Positions 37,836 to 48,531 are shown, counted from the first letter of the stretch. The stretch: DNA of 64,000 bases from Agromyces ramosus (GCF_030817175.1 NZ_JAUSYY010000001.1:806001-870000); one strand, 5' to 3'. Made by a program: numbers and translations. Notes: generated by a model not told the origin, from the sequence alone.

Positions 37836-38234
37836 CTACCACACGTAGGCGAGGACTTCCCCACCCACGCCCTTCTTCTCGGCCTGGCGGTCGGTGAGCA
37901 GACCGCTGGAGGTGGACAGGATGGCAACGCCGAGGCCGCCGAGCACCTTGGGGAGCTCCGTCGACTTCGCGTACACGCGGAGGCCGGGCTTGGAGACGCG
38001 CTTGATGCCAGCGATCGAGCGCTCACGGTTCGGGCCGAACTTGAGCTGCAGCGTGAGGGTCTTGCCGACGCGAGCGTCGGTCACCTCGAAGTCCGCGATG
38101 TAGCCCTCTTTCTTCAGGATCTCGGCGATGTGCGCCTTGAGCTTGGAGTTGGGCATCGAAACGGAGTCGTGGTGCGCGGAGTTCGCGTTGCGCAGACGGG
38201 TCAGCATGTCAGCGACCGGGTCGGTCATCGTCAT
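37836..38234 (-). CDS. rpsH: 30S ribosomal protein S8
   Basis: This 132-residue protein starts [25 protein letters not shown] and has the C-terminal S8 motif [31 protein letters not shown]. It binds 16S rRNA in the central domain and is often the spc-operon repressor. rpsN, common directly upstream in other genera, is missing from the 123 bases before it. Confidence 0.97.
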   Translation of the reverse strand: MTMTDPVADMLTRLRNANSAHHDSVSMPNSKLKAHIAEILKKEGYIADFEVTDARVGKTLTLQLKFGPNRERSIAGIKRVSKPGLRVYAKSTELPKVLGGLGVAILSTSSGLLTDRQAEKKGVGGEVLAYVW

Positions 38235-38357
38235 GACGATTGTTTCCTAACGTTCACCAGGTTTCAGCACCCGTTACACGAGTGATGACCTGTGGTGGCC
38301 GACCTGAGCGAATGCCTGGGCCGGTTTTCGGATGCCGCGAACGCGACATCCGGAGGT

Positions 38358-38945
38358 TCAGTTGGCGGGCTCGGACGACCGGAACGGGAACCCGAGCTGC
38401 TTCAGCAGCGCACGGCCCTCGTCGTCGGTCTTCGCCGTGGTCACCACGGTGATGTCCATGCCGCGAACGCGGTCGATCTTGTCCTGGTCGATCTCGTGGA
38501 ACACGGACTGCTCCGTGAGACCGAAGGTGTAGTTGCCGGTGCCGTCGAACTGCTTCTCCGACAGGCCGCGGAAGTCGCGGATACGGGGCAGCGCGAGCGA
38601 GAGCAGGCGGTCGAGGAACTCCCACATGCGGTCGCCGCGCAGCGTGACGTGCGCACCGATCGGCTGGCCCTCGCGCAGCTTGAACTGCGCGATGGACTTG
38701 CGGGCTTTGGTGACCTGCGGCTTCTGGCCGGTGATCTTCGTGAGGTCGGCAATGGCGCCGTCGATGATCTTGCCATCGCGGGCCGCCTCGCCGACGCCCA
38801 TGTTGACGACGATCTTCACGAGACCCGGCACCTGGTGCACGTTGGTGTAGCCGCGCTCCTCGGTGAGGGTCTTCGAGATCTCGTCCCGGTACTTGGTCTT
38901 CAGTCGCGGCTGGATTTTGCCAGCCTGCGTGGCCGTATCGGTCAT
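38358..38945 (-). CDS. rplE: 50S ribosomal protein L5
   Basis: This 195-residue protein has [42 protein letters not shown] and [21 protein letters not shown]. It binds 5S rRNA and contacts P-site tRNA. Its ATG overlaps the stop of rplX by 1 base. Confidence 0.97.
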   Translation of the reverse strand: MTDTATQAGKIQPRLKTKYRDEISKTLTEERGYTNVHQVPGLVKIVVNMGVGEAARDGKIIDGAIADLTKITGQKPQVTKARKSIAQFKLREGQPIGAHVTLRGDRMWEFLDRLLSLALPRIRDFRGLSEKQFDGTGNYTFGLTEQSVFHEIDQDKIDRVRGMDITVVTTAKTDDEGRALLKQLGFPFRSSEPAN

Positions 38946-39304
38946 TACAGGTCCTTACCTGACTTCTTCGCGTAGCGGACGCGGACGGTCTTCTCGACGC
39001 CGTCCTTCGTCACGGTCTCGGTGCGGAAGCCGACGCGGGTCGGCTTCTTCGTCTCGGGGTCGACGAGTGCGACGTTCGACACGTGGATCGACGCCTCCTG
39101 CGTCTCGATGCCACCGGTCTTGGTGCCGCGCTGGGTCTGGCCGACGCGCACGTGCTTCGTGACGAAGTTCACGCCCTGCACGACGACGCGGTTCTCGGCG
39201 ACGAGCACCTCGAGCACCTTGCCCTGCTTGCCGCGGTCTCCGCCGCGAGCCTGGCTGCGGCCCGAGATGACCTGGACGAGGTCACCCTTCTTGATGTTGG
39301 CCAT
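38945..39304 (-). CDS. rplX: 50S ribosomal protein L24
   Basis: This 119-residue protein has the KOW motif at the start ([33 protein letters not shown]) and [17 protein letters not shown], then a zinc-free C-terminal strand. It initiates large-subunit assembly. It follows rplN by 2 bases. Confidence 0.97.
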   Translation of the reverse strand: MANIKKGDLVQVISGRSQARGGDRGKQGKVLEVLVAENRVVVQGVNFVTKHVRVGQTQRGTKTGGIETQEASIHVSNVALVDPETKKPTRVGFRTETVTKDGVEKTVRVRYAKKSGKDL

Positions 39305-39306
39305 GA

Positions 39307-39675
39307 CTAGATAACCTCCGGTGCCAGCGAGATGATCTTCATGAACTTCTTGTCGCGAAGCTCGCGACCGACCGGTCCGAAGATACGGGTGCCACGGGGG
39401 TCACCATCGTTCTTCAGGATCACCGCGGCGTTCTCATCGAACTTGATGTAGGAGCCGTCGGAACGACGGGTCTCCTTGACGGTGCGGACGATGACGGCCT
39501 TGACCACATCGCCCTTCTTGACGTTGCCGCCGGGGATGGCGTCCTTGACGGTCGCCACGATCGTGTCACCGAGGCCGGCGTACCGGCGCTTCGAGCCACC
39601 GAGGACGCGAATGGTGAGCAGCTCCTTGGCGCCGGTGTTGTCGGCGACCTTGACTCGTGATTCCTGCTGAAGCAC
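39307..39675 (-). CDS. rplN: 50S ribosomal protein L14
   Basis: This 122-residue protein starts [28 protein letters not shown] and has [43 protein letters not shown], highly conserved L14. It takes part in bridges between the subunits. It lies 32 bases after rpsQ. Confidence 0.98.
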   Translation of the reverse strand: MLQQESRVKVADNTGAKELLTIRVLGGSKRRYAGLGDTIVATVKDAIPGGNVKKGDVVKAVIVRTVKETRRSDGSYIKFDENAAVILKNDGDPRGTRIFGPVGRELRDKKFMKIISLAPEVI

Positions 39676-39707
39676 TTCGAACTCCTTCTTTCAAGCAAGC
39701 CCGAGGC

Positions 39708-40022
39708 TTACTTGGCCTTCTCGACGATTTCGACGAGGCGCCAGCGCTTGGTGGCGCTGAGGGGCCGGGTCTCGGAGATCACGACGAGGTCGCCGATGCC
39801 GGCGGTGTTCAGCTCGTCGTGCGCCTTGACCTTCGAGGTGCGTCGCATGACCTTGCCGTAGAGCGGGTGCTTCACGCGGTCTTCGACCTCGACGACGATG
39901 GTCTTGTCCATCTTGTCGCTGACGACGTAGCCACGACGGACTTTGCGATAGCCGCGGACGAGTTCGGCCGCGGTGTCGACCTCGGCCGTAGCCGCAGCCG
40001 TAGCCTTCTTGGTCTCAGCCAT
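39708..40022 (-). CDS. rpsQ: 30S ribosomal protein S17
   Basis: This is 104 residues. About 25 N-terminal residues are Ala/Thr/Glu/Lys-rich and not conserved. The OB-fold core then begins [36 protein letters not shown] and ends [17 protein letters not shown]. It follows rpmC by 2 bases. Confidence 0.97.
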   Translation of the reverse strand: MAETKKATAAATAEVDTAAELVRGYRKVRRGYVVSDKMDKTIVVEVEDRVKHPLYGKVMRRTSKVKAHDELNTAGIGDLVVISETRPLSATKRWRLVEIVEKAK

Positions 40023-40024
40023 GA

Positions 40025-40354
40025 TCAGGCCTCCTTGGTCTCTGCGGCGTCGGTTGCAGCATCGTCGGATGCCTCGGCCTTGGCCTTCTTGGTCTTCTTC
40101 TCGGCCTTCGCGGGCACCTCGACCGGCACGGGCGTGGCCCGGATGCCGAGCTCGCGCTCACGGATGACCGTGTAGATGCGCGCGATGTCGCGCTTGACCG
40201 CACGAAGGCGGCCGTGGCTCTCGAGCTGGCCGGTGGCCGACTGGAAGCGCAGGTTGAACAGCTCTTCCTTCGCCTTCTTCAGCTCGTCGACGAGTCGCTC
40301 GTCTTCAAACGTGTCGAGCTCAACGGGGCTGAGCTCCTTGGTTCCGACAGCCAT
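40025..40354 (-). CDS. rpmC: 50S ribosomal protein L29
   Basis: This is 109 residues, longer than the usual 65-75. The core (about 12-75) has [23 protein letters not shown] and [13 protein letters not shown]. The C-terminal 35 residues are Lys/Ala/Glu/Asp-rich and probably disordered. It lies at the tunnel exit where chaperones dock, and overlaps rplP by 1 base. Confidence 0.97.
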   Translation of the reverse strand: MAVGTKELSPVELDTFEDERLVDELKKAKEELFNLRFQSATGQLESHGRLRAVKRDIARIYTVIRERELGIRATPVPVEVPAKAEKKTKKAKAEASDDAATDAAETKEA

Positions 40355-40773
40355 TATGCGTCGCCCTCCTCGCGCTTGATGATGCGTGCCTTGAGGGGCA
40401 GCTTGTGGATGGCACGGGTCATCGCCTCACGAGCGAGCTCTTCCGAGACGCCGGAGACCTCGAAGAGGACTCGACCCGGCTTGACGTTCGCGACCCACCA
40501 CTCGGGCGAACCCTTACCGGAACCCATGCGGGTCTCGGCAGGCTTCTTCGTGAGCGGACGGTCGGGGTAGATGTTGATCCACACCTTGCCGCCACGCTTG
40601 ATGTGACGGGTCATCGCGATACGAGCGGACTCGATCTGACGGTTCGTCACGTACGCGGGGGTCAGGGCCTGGATGCCGAACTCACCGAAGGTGACCTTCG
40701 TGCCACCGGTCGCCTGGCCCGAACGGCCGGGGTGGTGCTGCTTGCGGTACTTGACTCGACGGGGAATCAACAT
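40354..40773 (-). CDS. rplP: 50S ribosomal protein L16
   Basis: This 139-residue protein starts [19 protein letters not shown] and has [53 protein letters not shown], among the most conserved L16 stretches. It organises the A-site region of 23S rRNA. It lies 2 bases behind rpsC. Confidence 0.98.
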   Translation of the reverse strand: MLIPRRVKYRKQHHPGRSGQATGGTKVTFGEFGIQALTPAYVTNRQIESARIAMTRHIKRGGKVWINIYPDRPLTKKPAETRMGSGKGSPEWWVANVKPGRVLFEVSGVSEELAREAMTRAIHKLPLKARIIKREEGDA

Positions 40774-40775
40774 GG

Positions 40776-41528
40776 TTATGCCTCAACTCCTGCTGCCACC
40801 GGCTCCTGCGCCTTGGGCGCACGACGGGGACGGTCACTGCGCTCGGGGCGCGTCGACTTCTGGTTGGCCTGCTCGCGGGCGAGCTCCTTGTTGGTGATGT
40901 CGCCCTTGTAGATCCAGACCTTCACGCCGATGCGGCCGAAGGTGGTCTTGGCCTCGTAGAAGCCGTAGTCGATGTTCGCGCGGAGCGTGTGCAGGGGCAC
41001 ACGGCCTTCGCGGTAGAACTCCGAACGGCTCATCTCGGCGCCGCCGAGGCGGCCCGACACCTGGATGCGGACACCCTTGGCGCCGGCGCGCTGTGCACCC
41101 TGCAGGCCCTTGCGCATCGCGCGGCGGAATGCCACACGAGCGGAGAGCTGCTCGGCGATGCCCTGCGCGACGAGCTGGGCGTCGGCCTCGGGGTTCTTGA
41201 CCTCGAGGATGTTCAGCTGGATCTGCTTGCCGCTGAGCTTCTCGAGGTCGGAGCGGATGCGCTCGGCCTCGGCGCCGCGGCGGCCGATCACGATGCCGGG
41301 GCGCGCCGTGTGGATGTCCACGCGAACGCGGTCACGGGTGCGCTCGATCTCGATGCGCGAGACTCCCGCGCGGTCGAGCGACGTCTGGAGCAGTCGACGG
41401 ATCTTGATGTCTTCTGCGAGGTAGTCGGCATAGCGCTGACCGGGCTTCGTCGAATCTGAGAACCACCGCGACACGTGGTCGGTGGTGATGCCGAGACGGA
41501 AGCCGTACGGGTTGACCTTCTGACCCAT
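40776..41528 (-). CDS. rpsC: 30S ribosomal protein S3
   Basis: This 250-residue protein has [23 protein letters not shown], the KH domain [21 protein letters not shown] (about 75-95) and the C-terminal [32 protein letters not shown] charged tail of about 30 residues ends the chain. It lies at the mRNA entry site. The ATG overlaps the rplV stop by 1 base. Confidence 0.98.
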   Translation of the reverse strand: MGQKVNPYGFRLGITTDHVSRWFSDSTKPGQRYADYLAEDIKIRRLLQTSLDRAGVSRIEIERTRDRVRVDIHTARPGIVIGRRGAEAERIRSDLEKLSGKQIQLNILEVKNPEADAQLVAQGIAEQLSARVAFRRAMRKGLQGAQRAGAKGVRIQVSGRLGGAEMSRSEFYREGRVPLHTLRANIDYGFYEAKTTFGRIGVKVWIYKGDITNKELAREQANQKSTRPERSDRPRRAPKAQEPVAAGVEA

Positions 41529-41893
41529 TACTTCGTACCCTCCTCGGGCGTGGCGAGCACAACGGTGATGTGGCTCGTTCGCTTGTTGATGCGGAAGGCA
41601 CGACCCTGAGCGCGCGGCTGGAATCGCTTGAGGGTGGTGCCCTCATCGACGAATGCGCGGCTGACGAAGAGGTCCTGCTCGTCCAGATAGGTGTTCGAGG
41701 CATCGGCCTTGACGCGAGCGTTCGCGATGGCCGAGGCGACGAGCTTGTACACCGGCTCGCTCGCACCCTGGGGTGCGAACTTCAGGATGGCGAGTGCCTC
41801 CTGTGCCTGCTTGCCGCGGATCAGGTTGACGACGCGGCGGGCCTTCATGGGGGTCACGCGGATGTGTCGCACGCGTGCGATCGACTCCACCAT
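41528..41893 (-). CDS. rplV: 50S ribosomal protein L22
   Basis: This 121-residue protein has [23 protein letters not shown] and the beta-hairpin region [23 protein letters not shown] that lines the exit tunnel and influences macrolide binding. No change from the normal hairpin is evident. Confidence 0.98.
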   Translation of the reverse strand: MVESIARVRHIRVTPMKARRVVNLIRGKQAQEALAILKFAPQGASEPVYKLVASAIANARVKADASNTYLDEQDLFVSRAFVDEGTTLKRFQPRAQGRAFRINKRTSHITVVLATPEEGTK

Positions 41894-41918
41894 TTCTTTC
41901 CTCCTTCACGCCACCGCG

Positions 41919-42200
41919 TCAGCGGCGGCGGCCCTTCTTGTCGTCCTTCACGTGTCCACGGAAGGTGCGGGTGGGTGCGAACTCGCCGAGCTTGTGACCC
42001 ACCATGGTCTCGGTGACGAACACCGGGATGTGCTTGCGGCCATCGTGCACGGCGATCGTGTGCCCGAGCATCGCGGGGATGATCATCGAGCGGCGTGACC
42101 AGGTCTTGATGACGTTCTTGGAACCGGCTTCGTTCTGGTTGACGACCTTGCGAAGCAGGTGGTCGTCGACGAAGGGGCCCTTCTTGAGACTGCGCGGCAT
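41919..42200 (-). CDS. rpsS: 30S ribosomal protein S19
   Basis: This 93-residue protein begins [19 protein letters not shown] and has the S19 motif [38 protein letters not shown]. It lies in the head of the small subunit. It is 12 bases after rplB. Confidence 0.98.
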   Translation of the reverse strand: MPRSLKKGPFVDDHLLRKVVNQNEAGSKNVIKTWSRRSMIIPAMLGHTIAVHDGRKHIPVFVTETMVGHKLGEFAPTRTFRGHVKDDKKGRRR

Positions 42201-42212
42201 CTTCTTCTACTC

Positions 42213-43052
42213 CTACTTGCGCTTCTTGCCGACGGTGCGACGACGGACGATGAGCTTGTCGCTCTCCTTGTTGGGGCGACGGGTGCGTCCCTCGGACTTG
42301 CCCCAGGGGCTGACCGGGTGGCGACCACCGGAGGTCTTGCCCTCGCCACCACCGTGCGGGTGGTCGACCGGGTTCATGGCGACACCACGCACGGTCGGGC
42401 GGACGCCCTTCCAGCGCTTGCGGCCGGCCTTGCCCCAGTTGATGTTCGACTGCTCGGCGTTGCCGACCTCGCCGATGGTCGCGCGGCAGCGCGCATCGAC
42501 GTTGCGGATCTCGCCCGACGGCAGGCGGAGCTGCGCGTAGGGGCCGTCCTTCGCCACGAGGCGAACGGATGCACCGGCGGAGCGGGCCATCTTGGCGCCG
42601 CCACCGGGGCGGAGCTCGATCGCGTGGATCACGGTACCGGTCGGGATGTTGCGCAGCGGCAGGTTGTTGCCCGGCTTGATGTCGGCGTTGGGGCCCGACT
42701 CGATGGGGTCGCCCTGCGACAGCTTGTTCGGCGCGAGGATGTAGCGCTTCGTGCCGTCGATGAAGTGGAGCAGCGCGATGCGTGCGGTGCGGTTGGGGTC
42801 GTACTCGATGTGAGCGACCTTGGCCGGCACGCCGTCCTTGTCGTTGCGACGGAAGTCGATCACGCGGTACTGGCGCTTGTGGCCACCACCGATGTGACGA
42901 GTCGTGATGCGGCCCTGGTTGTTGCGGCCGCCCGTCTTGGACAGCGGGCGCAGCAGCGACTTCTCGGGCGTCGAGCGCGTGATCTCCGCGAAGTCCGCAA
43001 CCGAGGAACCGCGACGACCCGGGGTCGTGGGCTTGTACTTACGAATAGCCAT
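42213..43052 (-). CDS. rplB: 50S ribosomal protein L2
   Basis: This 279-residue protein has [39 protein letters not shown] and the peptidyl-transferase-centre segment [31 protein letters not shown], with the key His of the family. It is required for subunit association and peptide transfer. Confidence 0.98.
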   Translation of the reverse strand: MAIRKYKPTTPGRRGSSVADFAEITRSTPEKSLLRPLSKTGGRNNQGRITTRHIGGGHKRQYRVIDFRRNDKDGVPAKVAHIEYDPNRTARIALLHFIDGTKRYILAPNKLSQGDPIESGPNADIKPGNNLPLRNIPTGTVIHAIELRPGGGAKMARSAGASVRLVAKDGPYAQLRLPSGEIRNVDARCRATIGEVGNAEQSNINWGKAGRKRWKGVRPTVRGVAMNPVDHPHGGGEGKTSGGRHPVSPWGKSEGRTRRPNKESDKLIVRRRTVGKKRK

Positions 43053-43069
43053 TCTTATTCCTCTGCTCC

Positions 43070-43375
43070 CTAGCCGACAGCCGTGAAGATGTCGATCGAG
43101 CCGGACTTGAGCGTGACGATCGCGCGCTTGGTGTCCTTGCGCTTGCCGAGACCGAACCGCGTGCGGCGGGTCTTGCCCTGACGGTTCAGCGTGTTGATCG
43201 ACGCCACCTCGACGTTGAAGATCTTCTCGATGGCGAGCTTGATCTCGGTCTTGTTCGAACGGGGGTCCACGATGAACGTGTACTTGCCCTCGTCGATCAG
43301 GCCGTAGCTCTTCTCCGAGACGACGGGCGCGATGATGATGTCGCGCGGGTCCTTGTTCTGGGCGGCGGTGCTCAT
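43070..43375 (-). CDS. rplW: 50S ribosomal protein L23
   Basis: This 101-residue protein has [42 protein letters not shown], the L23 signature. It lies at the tunnel exit and binds trigger factor and SRP. It overlaps rplD by 4 bases. Confidence 0.98.
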   Translation of the reverse strand: MSTAAQNKDPRDIIIAPVVSEKSYGLIDEGKYTFIVDPRSNKTEIKLAIEKIFNVEVASINTLNRQGKTRRTRFGLGKRKDTKRAIVTLKSGSIDIFTAVG

Positions 43376-44049
43376 GCGGAAACCTCTTCCTTCACTGCGC
43401 TGTCGGCCTTGGGCGACTTCGACGCCACGAAGGCCTCGAGTGCGGCGGTGCTGAAGACGATGTCGTCGGAGACGAGCACGTCGTAGGCGTTCAGCTGGTC
43501 GACGCGCAGCACGTGCACGGTCGGGATGTTGCGCACCGCGCGCTGCGAGAGCTCTTCACCCGGCGCGAGCACGATGAGGAACCGCTTGGCGGGCGCGATC
43601 GCACCGAGGAGCGCGATGGCGTCCTTGGTCTTCGGCGTCTCGCTCGCGGCGAAGGTCTCGACGGCGTGGATGCGGCCGCCGCGTGCGCGGTCGGACAGCG
43701 AGCCGAGGAGCGCCGCAGCGATCATCTTCTTAGGGGTGCGCTGCGAGTAGTCGCGCGGCTGCGGCCCGTGGACGATGCCACCGCCGGTCATCTGAGGAGC
43801 GCGGATCGAACCCTGACGGGCGCGGCCGGTGCCCTTCTGCTTGAACGGCTTGCGACCTGCGCCGGAAACCTCGCCGCGGGTCTTGGTCTTGTGCGTGCCC
43901 TGGCGCGCTGCTGCGAGCTGGGCGACGACGACCTGGTGGATGAGCGGGACGTTGGTCTGCACGTCGAAGAGTTCAGCGGGCAGCTCGACCGAGCCGGACT
44001 TCTTGCCGGTCACGTCGAGGACGTCGATGGTGTTGGTCGCGGTAGCCAT
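43372..44049 (-). CDS. rplD: 50S ribosomal protein L4
   Basis: This 225-residue protein has the tunnel loop [45 protein letters not shown], fully conserved. A short Ala/Ser/Lys tail follows the core. In many bacteria L4 represses this operon; no leader target was identified here. It follows rplC by 3 bases. Confidence 0.98.
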   Translation of the reverse strand: MATATNTIDVLDVTGKKSGSVELPAELFDVQTNVPLIHQVVVAQLAAARQGTHKTKTRGEVSGAGRKPFKQKGTGRARQGSIRAPQMTGGGIVHGPQPRDYSQRTPKKMIAAALLGSLSDRARGGRIHAVETFAASETPKTKDAIALLGAIAPAKRFLIVLAPGEELSQRAVRNIPTVHVLRVDQLNAYDVLVSDDIVFSTAALEAFVASKSPKADSAVKEEVSA

Positions 44050-44052
44050 GGA

Positions 44053-44709
44053 CTACGCCCCCTTCACTGCGTTGCGGACGAAAACGAGACGGCCACGTGC
44101 ACCGGGAACCGCGCCCTTGACGAGCAGCAGGCCCTTCTCGGCGTCGACGGCGTGCACGAGGAGGTTCATCACGGTCACGCGCTCGCCACCCATGCGGCCC
44201 GCCATGCGCATGCCCTTGAAGACACGGCTGGGGGTCGAGGAAGCACCGATCGAGCCGGGCTTGCGGTGGTTGCGGTGCGAACCGTGCGAAGCGGAGACAC
44301 CCTTGAAGTTGTGGCGCTTCATGACACCGGCGAAGCCCTTGCCCTTGCTCGTGCCGACGACGTCGACGAGCTGGCCGGCTTCGAAGGTCGCGTCGACCGT
44401 GAGCTCCTGGCCGCGCTCGTAGCTCGAGGCATCCGCGGTGCGGACCTCTGCGAGGTGGCGGCGCGGGGTGACCCCGGCCTCACGGAAGTGGCCGGCGGCA
44501 GGCTGGTTGACCTTGCGCGGGTCGATGGCGCCCGCGGCGATCTGCACGGCGTTGTAGCCGTCGATCTCGGGGGTGCGGATCTGCGTGATCACGTTCGGGG
44601 CGATCTCGATGACGGTGACCGGGATGAGCTTGTTGTTCTCGTCCCACACCTGGGTCATGCCGAGCTTCGTGCCCAGCAGGCCCTTCACGTTCTTGGTAGC
44701 GGAAGACAT
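44053..44709 (-). CDS. rplC: 50S ribosomal protein L3
   Basis: This 218-residue protein has [25 protein letters not shown] and [40 protein letters not shown], whose loop reaches the peptidyl transferase centre. It lies 8 bases after rpsJ. Confidence 0.98.
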   Translation of the reverse strand: MSSATKNVKGLLGTKLGMTQVWDENNKLIPVTVIEIAPNVITQIRTPEIDGYNAVQIAAGAIDPRKVNQPAAGHFREAGVTPRRHLAEVRTADASSYERGQELTVDATFEAGQLVDVVGTSKGKGFAGVMKRHNFKGVSASHGSHRNHRKPGSIGASSTPSRVFKGMRMAGRMGGERVTVMNLLVHAVDAEKGLLLVKGAVPGARGRLVFVRNAVKGA

Positions 44710-44717
44710 CTGTTACC

Positions 44718-45026
44718 TCAGAGCTTGATCTCGATGTTGACGTCGGCCGGAAGGTCGAGTCGCATGAGCGAGTCGACGGCCTTGGGCGTCGGGTCCACGA
44801 TGTCGATGAGACGCTTGTGGGTGCGCATCTCGAAGTGCTCGCGGCTGTCCTTGTACTTGTGGGGCGAACGGATGACGCACACCACGTTCTTCTCGGTCGG
44901 AAGCGGCACGGGGCCGACGACCGTGGCGCCCGCGCGGGTCACCGTGTCGACGATCTTGCGCGCCGAGGTGTCGATGACCTCGTGGTCATACGACTTCAGT
45001 CGAATGCGGATCTTCTGTCCCGCCAT
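44718..45026 (-). CDS. rpsJ: 30S ribosomal protein S10
   Basis: This 102-residue protein begins [29 protein letters not shown] and has [35 protein letters not shown]. The ATG at 45026 is the family start. S10 also works as the antitermination factor NusE. It is first gene of the long S10-spc block. Confidence 0.98.
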   Translation of the reverse strand: MAGQKIRIRLKSYDHEVIDTSARKIVDTVTRAGATVVGPVPLPTEKNVVCVIRSPHKYKDSREHFEMRTHKRLIDIVDPTPKAVDSLMRLDLPADVNIEIKL

Positions 45027-45519
45027 CTCGGACTCTCTCTCTGTCAAGGCGTCTTACCCCTTCCGAGGGCATCGGACGCCGCGTAGCCACTTCGGGTGAA
45101 GCACCACTGTTCTTCTGTCAAAGGCCGGTGATCGAGCCTGTCGAAGCCACCCGCCCGGATTCCCCGGGGCGGTGCCCTCGACACGCTCGACCTTCGAGCC
45201 CCTCGCCGGCGCACGCGGACAGAGTTCACCCATGTCGTTGATTGTCGGCTCAGTTGTGTTCTGCTGCCCGCGGCCTAGCCTGACCCCTTCGGCTCCGTTG
45301 GAACCGGGTGGCTATGCACTGCCTGGCAGTGATCCGATCGGCGCGCACGTGTGCACGCGTTCGAAATGTTGAACTCATCGAGTTTGCCACAGTCCGGGCC
45401 TTCGTGCAACCCGGGCGTGTCGCGCTCGTTCGGTTCACAGCCAGGTCGCAGGCGACGGATGCCTCTGGCTCGCGTCATCCGTGATGGAATCGGTCTGACG
45501 ACGATGGTTTGGAGGCCAC
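45027..45519. other. 493-base intergenic region upstream of rpsJ, probable long leader
   Basis: No gene is recognised. It holds the inverted repeat 45132-45190 and a perfect CACTGCC-T-GGCAGTG hairpin (45317-45331). A possible minus-strand promoter has TTGCAC (45404-45409), a 17-base spacer and CAAACT (45381-45386), a weak match. If used, rpsJ would have a leader of about 350 bases. OsmC-like gene expression must also start in its right part. Confidence 0.5.
45132..45190. repeat. imperfect inverted repeat upstream of rpsJ (REP-like)
   Basis: Arms 45132-45150 and 45172-45190 pair at 16 of 19 positions and enclose a nested CCGCCCGG/CCGGGGCGG stem. The left arm shares TCGAGCCTGTCGA with the repeat at 35314-35326. 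Confidence 0.65.
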
Positions 45520-45969
45520 ATGACCGAGCACGCGCACCGGGTGAGCGAGCACATCGGACCCGGAAGCGTGTCGGTCACGCGCACGGGCTCACGCACGTAC
45601 GAGGGCATGAACGAACGCGGTTCGACCGTGCTGATCGGGCCTGCGGAGGCTGAGGGACACTTCACGCCGGGTGAGCTCCTGAAGCTCGCCCTCGCCGGTT
45701 GCGCCGGAATGAGCGCCGACAAGGTCGCCGCCCGGCGCCTCGGCGACGACTTCGAGCTGACCGTCTGGGCGCACGGCACGTCGAAGCCCGACAACCGCTA
45801 CGACCGCGTCGAGGAGGAGCTGCTCGTCGATCTCTCGGTGCTCGACGATGCCGAGCGCGCGAAGCTCATCGAGATCATGGTGAAGGCGATCGATCGCGGA
45901 TGCACCGTGGCGCGCAGCGTGCACGACAGCATCGAGCTCGCCACGACGATCGACGGCACCCCGGTCTAG
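45520..45969 (+). CDS. OsmC/Ohr-family protein
   Basis: This 149-residue protein has the two redox-type cysteines of the family, in LALAGCAGMSADKVA (about Cys63) and DRGCTVARSVHDS (about Cys127), with the intervening helix. OsmC/Ohr proteins reduce organic hydroperoxides as dimers in the cytoplasm; the subfamily cannot be fixed here. A GGAGG ribosome site lies 5 bases before the ATG. It is isolated between the rpsJ leader and a convergent acyltransferase, in a spot where tuf usually adjoins rpsJ. Confidence 0.85.
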   Translation: MTEHAHRVSEHIGPGSVSVTRTGSRTYEGMNERGSTVLIGPAEAEGHFTPGELLKLALAGCAGMSADKVAARRLGDDFELTVWAHGTSKPDNRYDRVEEELLVDLSVLDDAERAKLIEIMVKAIDRGCTVARSVHDSIELATTIDGTPV

Positions 45970-45984
45970 CCGGCGGGCCGCGGG

Positions 45985-47202
45985 TCAGTCACCCTGCTCG
46001 TCGTCGTGCTCGCACGCGACGTGACGCTCCGCCACGACGCCCGGCGCGACCATGCCCGTGCCCACGATGACCGCGACCACCACGCCGAGGCCGCCGAGCA
46101 TCATCACGGGACGCGCGCTCAGGGCCCGGCGGCCCTGGCGGAACGGATCCTCGATCCAGCGCTTCGATGCGCCGGCGACGACGAGCGAGATGATGACGAG
46201 CAGCACCATCAGCCACGGCGGGCTCGGCATTCCCGTCAGGTACGGCGTGAACATGAAGATCGGCCAGTGCCACAGGTACAGCGAGTACGACACGTCACCC
46301 ACCCACTGCACCGGCCTCGTCGCCGCCATGCGGGTCGGCGACCACGGTACCTCGGGCATGCCCGCCCAGATCACCGCGAGGGTGCCGGCAACGGGGATGA
46401 CCACGACCAGGCCCGGGAACACCTCGGGCGAGCGGAACGTGACGATCGGCACGGCGATGAGCACGAGGCCGACCCATGACACGGCCGCCCGCAGGCCGGC
46501 ATGGACGGGTTGGGGGCTCGCCGCGACGAGCGCGAGCATGCCGCCGACCCCGAACTCCCAGGTGCGGGCGAGCGTCGAGAAGTACGCCAGGTTCGCATCC
46601 TGCGCGGTGAGCACGAGCGACAGCACGAACGAGGCGGCCGATGCGGCACCCAGGATCACGAGTGCGACCCGAACCGACGACGACGCGCGTCGCGCTGCGA
46701 TCCACAATGCGAGGAGCAACAGCAACGGCCAGAACAGGTAGAACTGCTCCTCGACCGACAGCGACCAGAAGTGCTGCACCGGTGTCGACTCGAGGTCGGC
46801 GCGCTGCGGCAGCTGCGAGTCGATCGCGAGCTGCCAGTTCTCGAAGTACAGCGCGCTCGCGACGATCTCGCGGAACCACTGCTGCCACTCGCTGCGTGGA
46901 ACGAGCGCGAGCGTGAGGGCCGATATCGCGAAGAGCACCACGAGGGCGGCGGGAAGGATGCGTCGCGCCCGGCGGAGGTAGAACTGGGAGAGGGAGATGC
47001 GTCCGGTGCGTTCGGCCTCGCGCATGAGCAGGCCGGTGATCAGGAATCCCGAGACCACGAAGAAGACGTCGACGCCCATGTACCCCGCCGGGGCGACGGC
47101 CGGCCATCCGTGATGCAGGACGACCGCACCGACGGCGACCGCCCGGAGAGCCTGGATCTCGGGACGCGCCGTTGACCGTGTGAATGGTGCAGGGGAAACC
47201 AT
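45985..47202 (-). CDS. acyltransferase-3 family membrane protein (OafA/YrhL-like)
   Basis: This 405-residue protein has ten hydrophobic segments. It begins RPEIQALRAVAVGAVVLHHGWP (catalytic-type His in the first segment) and GVDVFFVVSGFLITGLLMREAERTG. The hallmark VQHFWSLSVEEQFYLFWPLLLLL lies in the middle. Members O-acetylate cell-wall or surface polysaccharides; there is no C-terminal SGNH domain. The last ~25 residues are hydrophilic. It is the second acyltransferase inserted in the ribosomal gene region. Confidence 0.9.
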   Translation of the reverse strand: MVSPAPFTRSTARPEIQALRAVAVGAVVLHHGWPAVAPAGYMGVDVFFVVSGFLITGLLMREAERTGRISLSQFYLRRARRILPAALVVLFAISALTLALVPRSEWQQWFREIVASALYFENWQLAIDSQLPQRADLESTPVQHFWSLSVEEQFYLFWPLLLLLALWIAARRASSSVRVALVILGAASAASFVLSLVLTAQDANLAYFSTLARTWEFGVGGMLALVAASPQPVHAGLRAAVSWVGLVLIAVPIVTFRSPEVFPGLVVVIPVAGTLAVIWAGMPEVPWSPTRMAATRPVQWVGDVSYSLYLWHWPIFMFTPYLTGMPSPPWLMVLLVIISLVVAGASKRWIEDPFRQGRRALSARPVMMLGGLGVVVAVIVGTGMVAPGVVAERHVACEHDDEQGD

Positions 47203-47274
47203 CCCCTCCAGCGTACGGACGCGGCGGACCCAGCGCGATCCCCCAGTCGGCAGATGACGAAAAGGGAAGACGAA

Positions 47275-47302
47275 AGGGGCCGGGCCTCTCGGCCCGACCC
47301 CT
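47275..47302 (-). terminator. intrinsic terminator of the str operon (after tuf)
   Basis: Stem AGGGGcCGGGCC/GGCCCGaCCCCT with a 4-base loop, followed on the minus strand by TTTCGTCTTCCCTTTT. It lies 36 bases after the tuf stop. Confidence 0.85.
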
Positions 47303-47337
47303 GTCGGTGTATCATCCGCTCCGCTGGAGCGGTGGGA

Positions 47338-48531
47338 CTACTTGATGATCTTCGTGACCGTACCGGCGCCGACGGTGCGACCACCCTCACGGATGGCGAA
47401 GCCGAGGCCCTCCTCCATGGCGATCGGCTGGATGAGCTCGACCGTCATGTCGGTGGTGTCGCCGGGCATGACCATCTCGGTGCCCTCGGGCAGCGTGATG
47501 ACGCCGGTGACGTCGGTGGTGCGGAAGTAGAACTGCGGACGGTAGTTCGCGTAGAACGGGTTGTGACGACCGCCCTCCTCCTTGGAGAGGATGTACGCGG
47601 TGCCCTCGAAGTTCGTGTGCGGGGTGACCGAACCGGGAGCGACGACGACCTGGCCGCGCTCCACGTCTTCGCGCTTCGTGCCGCGAAGGAGGAGGCCGCA
47701 GTTCTCGCCGGCCCAAGCCTCGTCGAGCTGCTTGTGGAACATCTCGATGCCGGTGACCGTGGTCTTCTGCGTCGGGCGGATGCCGACGATCTCGACCTCG
47801 GAGTTGATCTTCAGCGTGCCACGCTCGGCGCGGCCCGTGACGACGGTGCCACGACCGGTGATCGTGAAGACGTCCTCGATCGGCATGAGGAAGGGCTTGT
47901 CCTTGTCGCGCACCGGGTCGGGGATCGACTCGTCGACGGCCTCCATGAGGTCGAGAACGGACTGGGTCCACTTCTCGTCGCCCTCGAGGGCCTTGAGGCC
48001 GGAGACGCGCACGACGGGAGCGTTGTCGCCGTCGAAGCCCTGGCTCGAGAGCAGCTCGCGGACCTCGAGCTCGACGAGCTCGAGGATCTCCTCGTCGTCG
48101 ACCATGTCGGACTTGTTGAGCGCGACGAGCAGGTAGGGCACGCCGACCTGCTTGGCGAGCAGGACGTGCTCACGCGTCTGGGCCATCGGGCCGTCGGTGG
48201 CGGCGACCACGAGGATCGCGCCGTCCATCTGAGCCGCACCGGTGATCATGTTCTTGATGTAGTCGGCGTGACCCGGGGCGTCGACGTGCGCGTAGTGGCG
48301 CTTCGGCGTCTCGTACTCGACGTGCGAGATGTTGATCGTGATGCCGCGCTGACGCTCTTCAGGAGCCGAGTCGATCGACGCGAAGTCGCGCTGCACGTTG
48401 GTGGCCGACGGGAACTTGTCGGCGAGCACCTTCGAGATTGCGGCGGTGAGCGTCGTCTTGCCGTGGTCAACGTGACCGATGGTTCCGATGTTGACGTGCG
48501 GCTTGGTCCGCTCGAACTTGGCCTTAGCCAC
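47338..48531 (-). CDS. tuf: elongation factor Tu
   Basis: This 397-residue GTPase delivers aminoacyl-tRNA. It has the P-loop [14 protein letters not shown], switch [16 protein letters not shown] and NKSD. It ends with the [18 protein letters not shown] strand. Length is standard for actinobacteria. It has 113 bases after fusA with an AT-richer CGTAACATATC stretch that may hold an extra promoter. Confidence 0.99.
   Translation of the reverse strand: MAKAKFERTKPHVNIGTIGHVDHGKTTLTAAISKVLADKFPSATNVQRDFASIDSAPEERQRGITINISHVEYETPKRHYAHVDAPGHADYIKNMITGAAQMDGAILVVAATDGPMAQTREHVLLAKQVGVPYLLVALNKSDMVDDEEILELVELEVRELLSSQGFDGDNAPVVRVSGLKALEGDEKWTQSVLDLMEAVDESIPDPVRDKDKPFLMPIEDVFTITGRGTVVTGRAERGTLKINSEVEIVGIRPTQKTTVTGIEMFHKQLDEAWAGENCGLLLRGTKREDVERGQVVVAPGSVTPHTNFEGTAYILSKEEGGRHNPFYANYRPQFYFRTTDVTGVITLPEGTEMVMPGDTTDMTVELIQPIAMEEGLGFAIREGGRTVGAGTVTKIIK

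Noticed and set aside
45027..45519. tRNA gene in the rpsJ upstream gap
   Set aside because: No T-loop GGTTCGAATCC-like motif with a matching acceptor stem was found on either strand.
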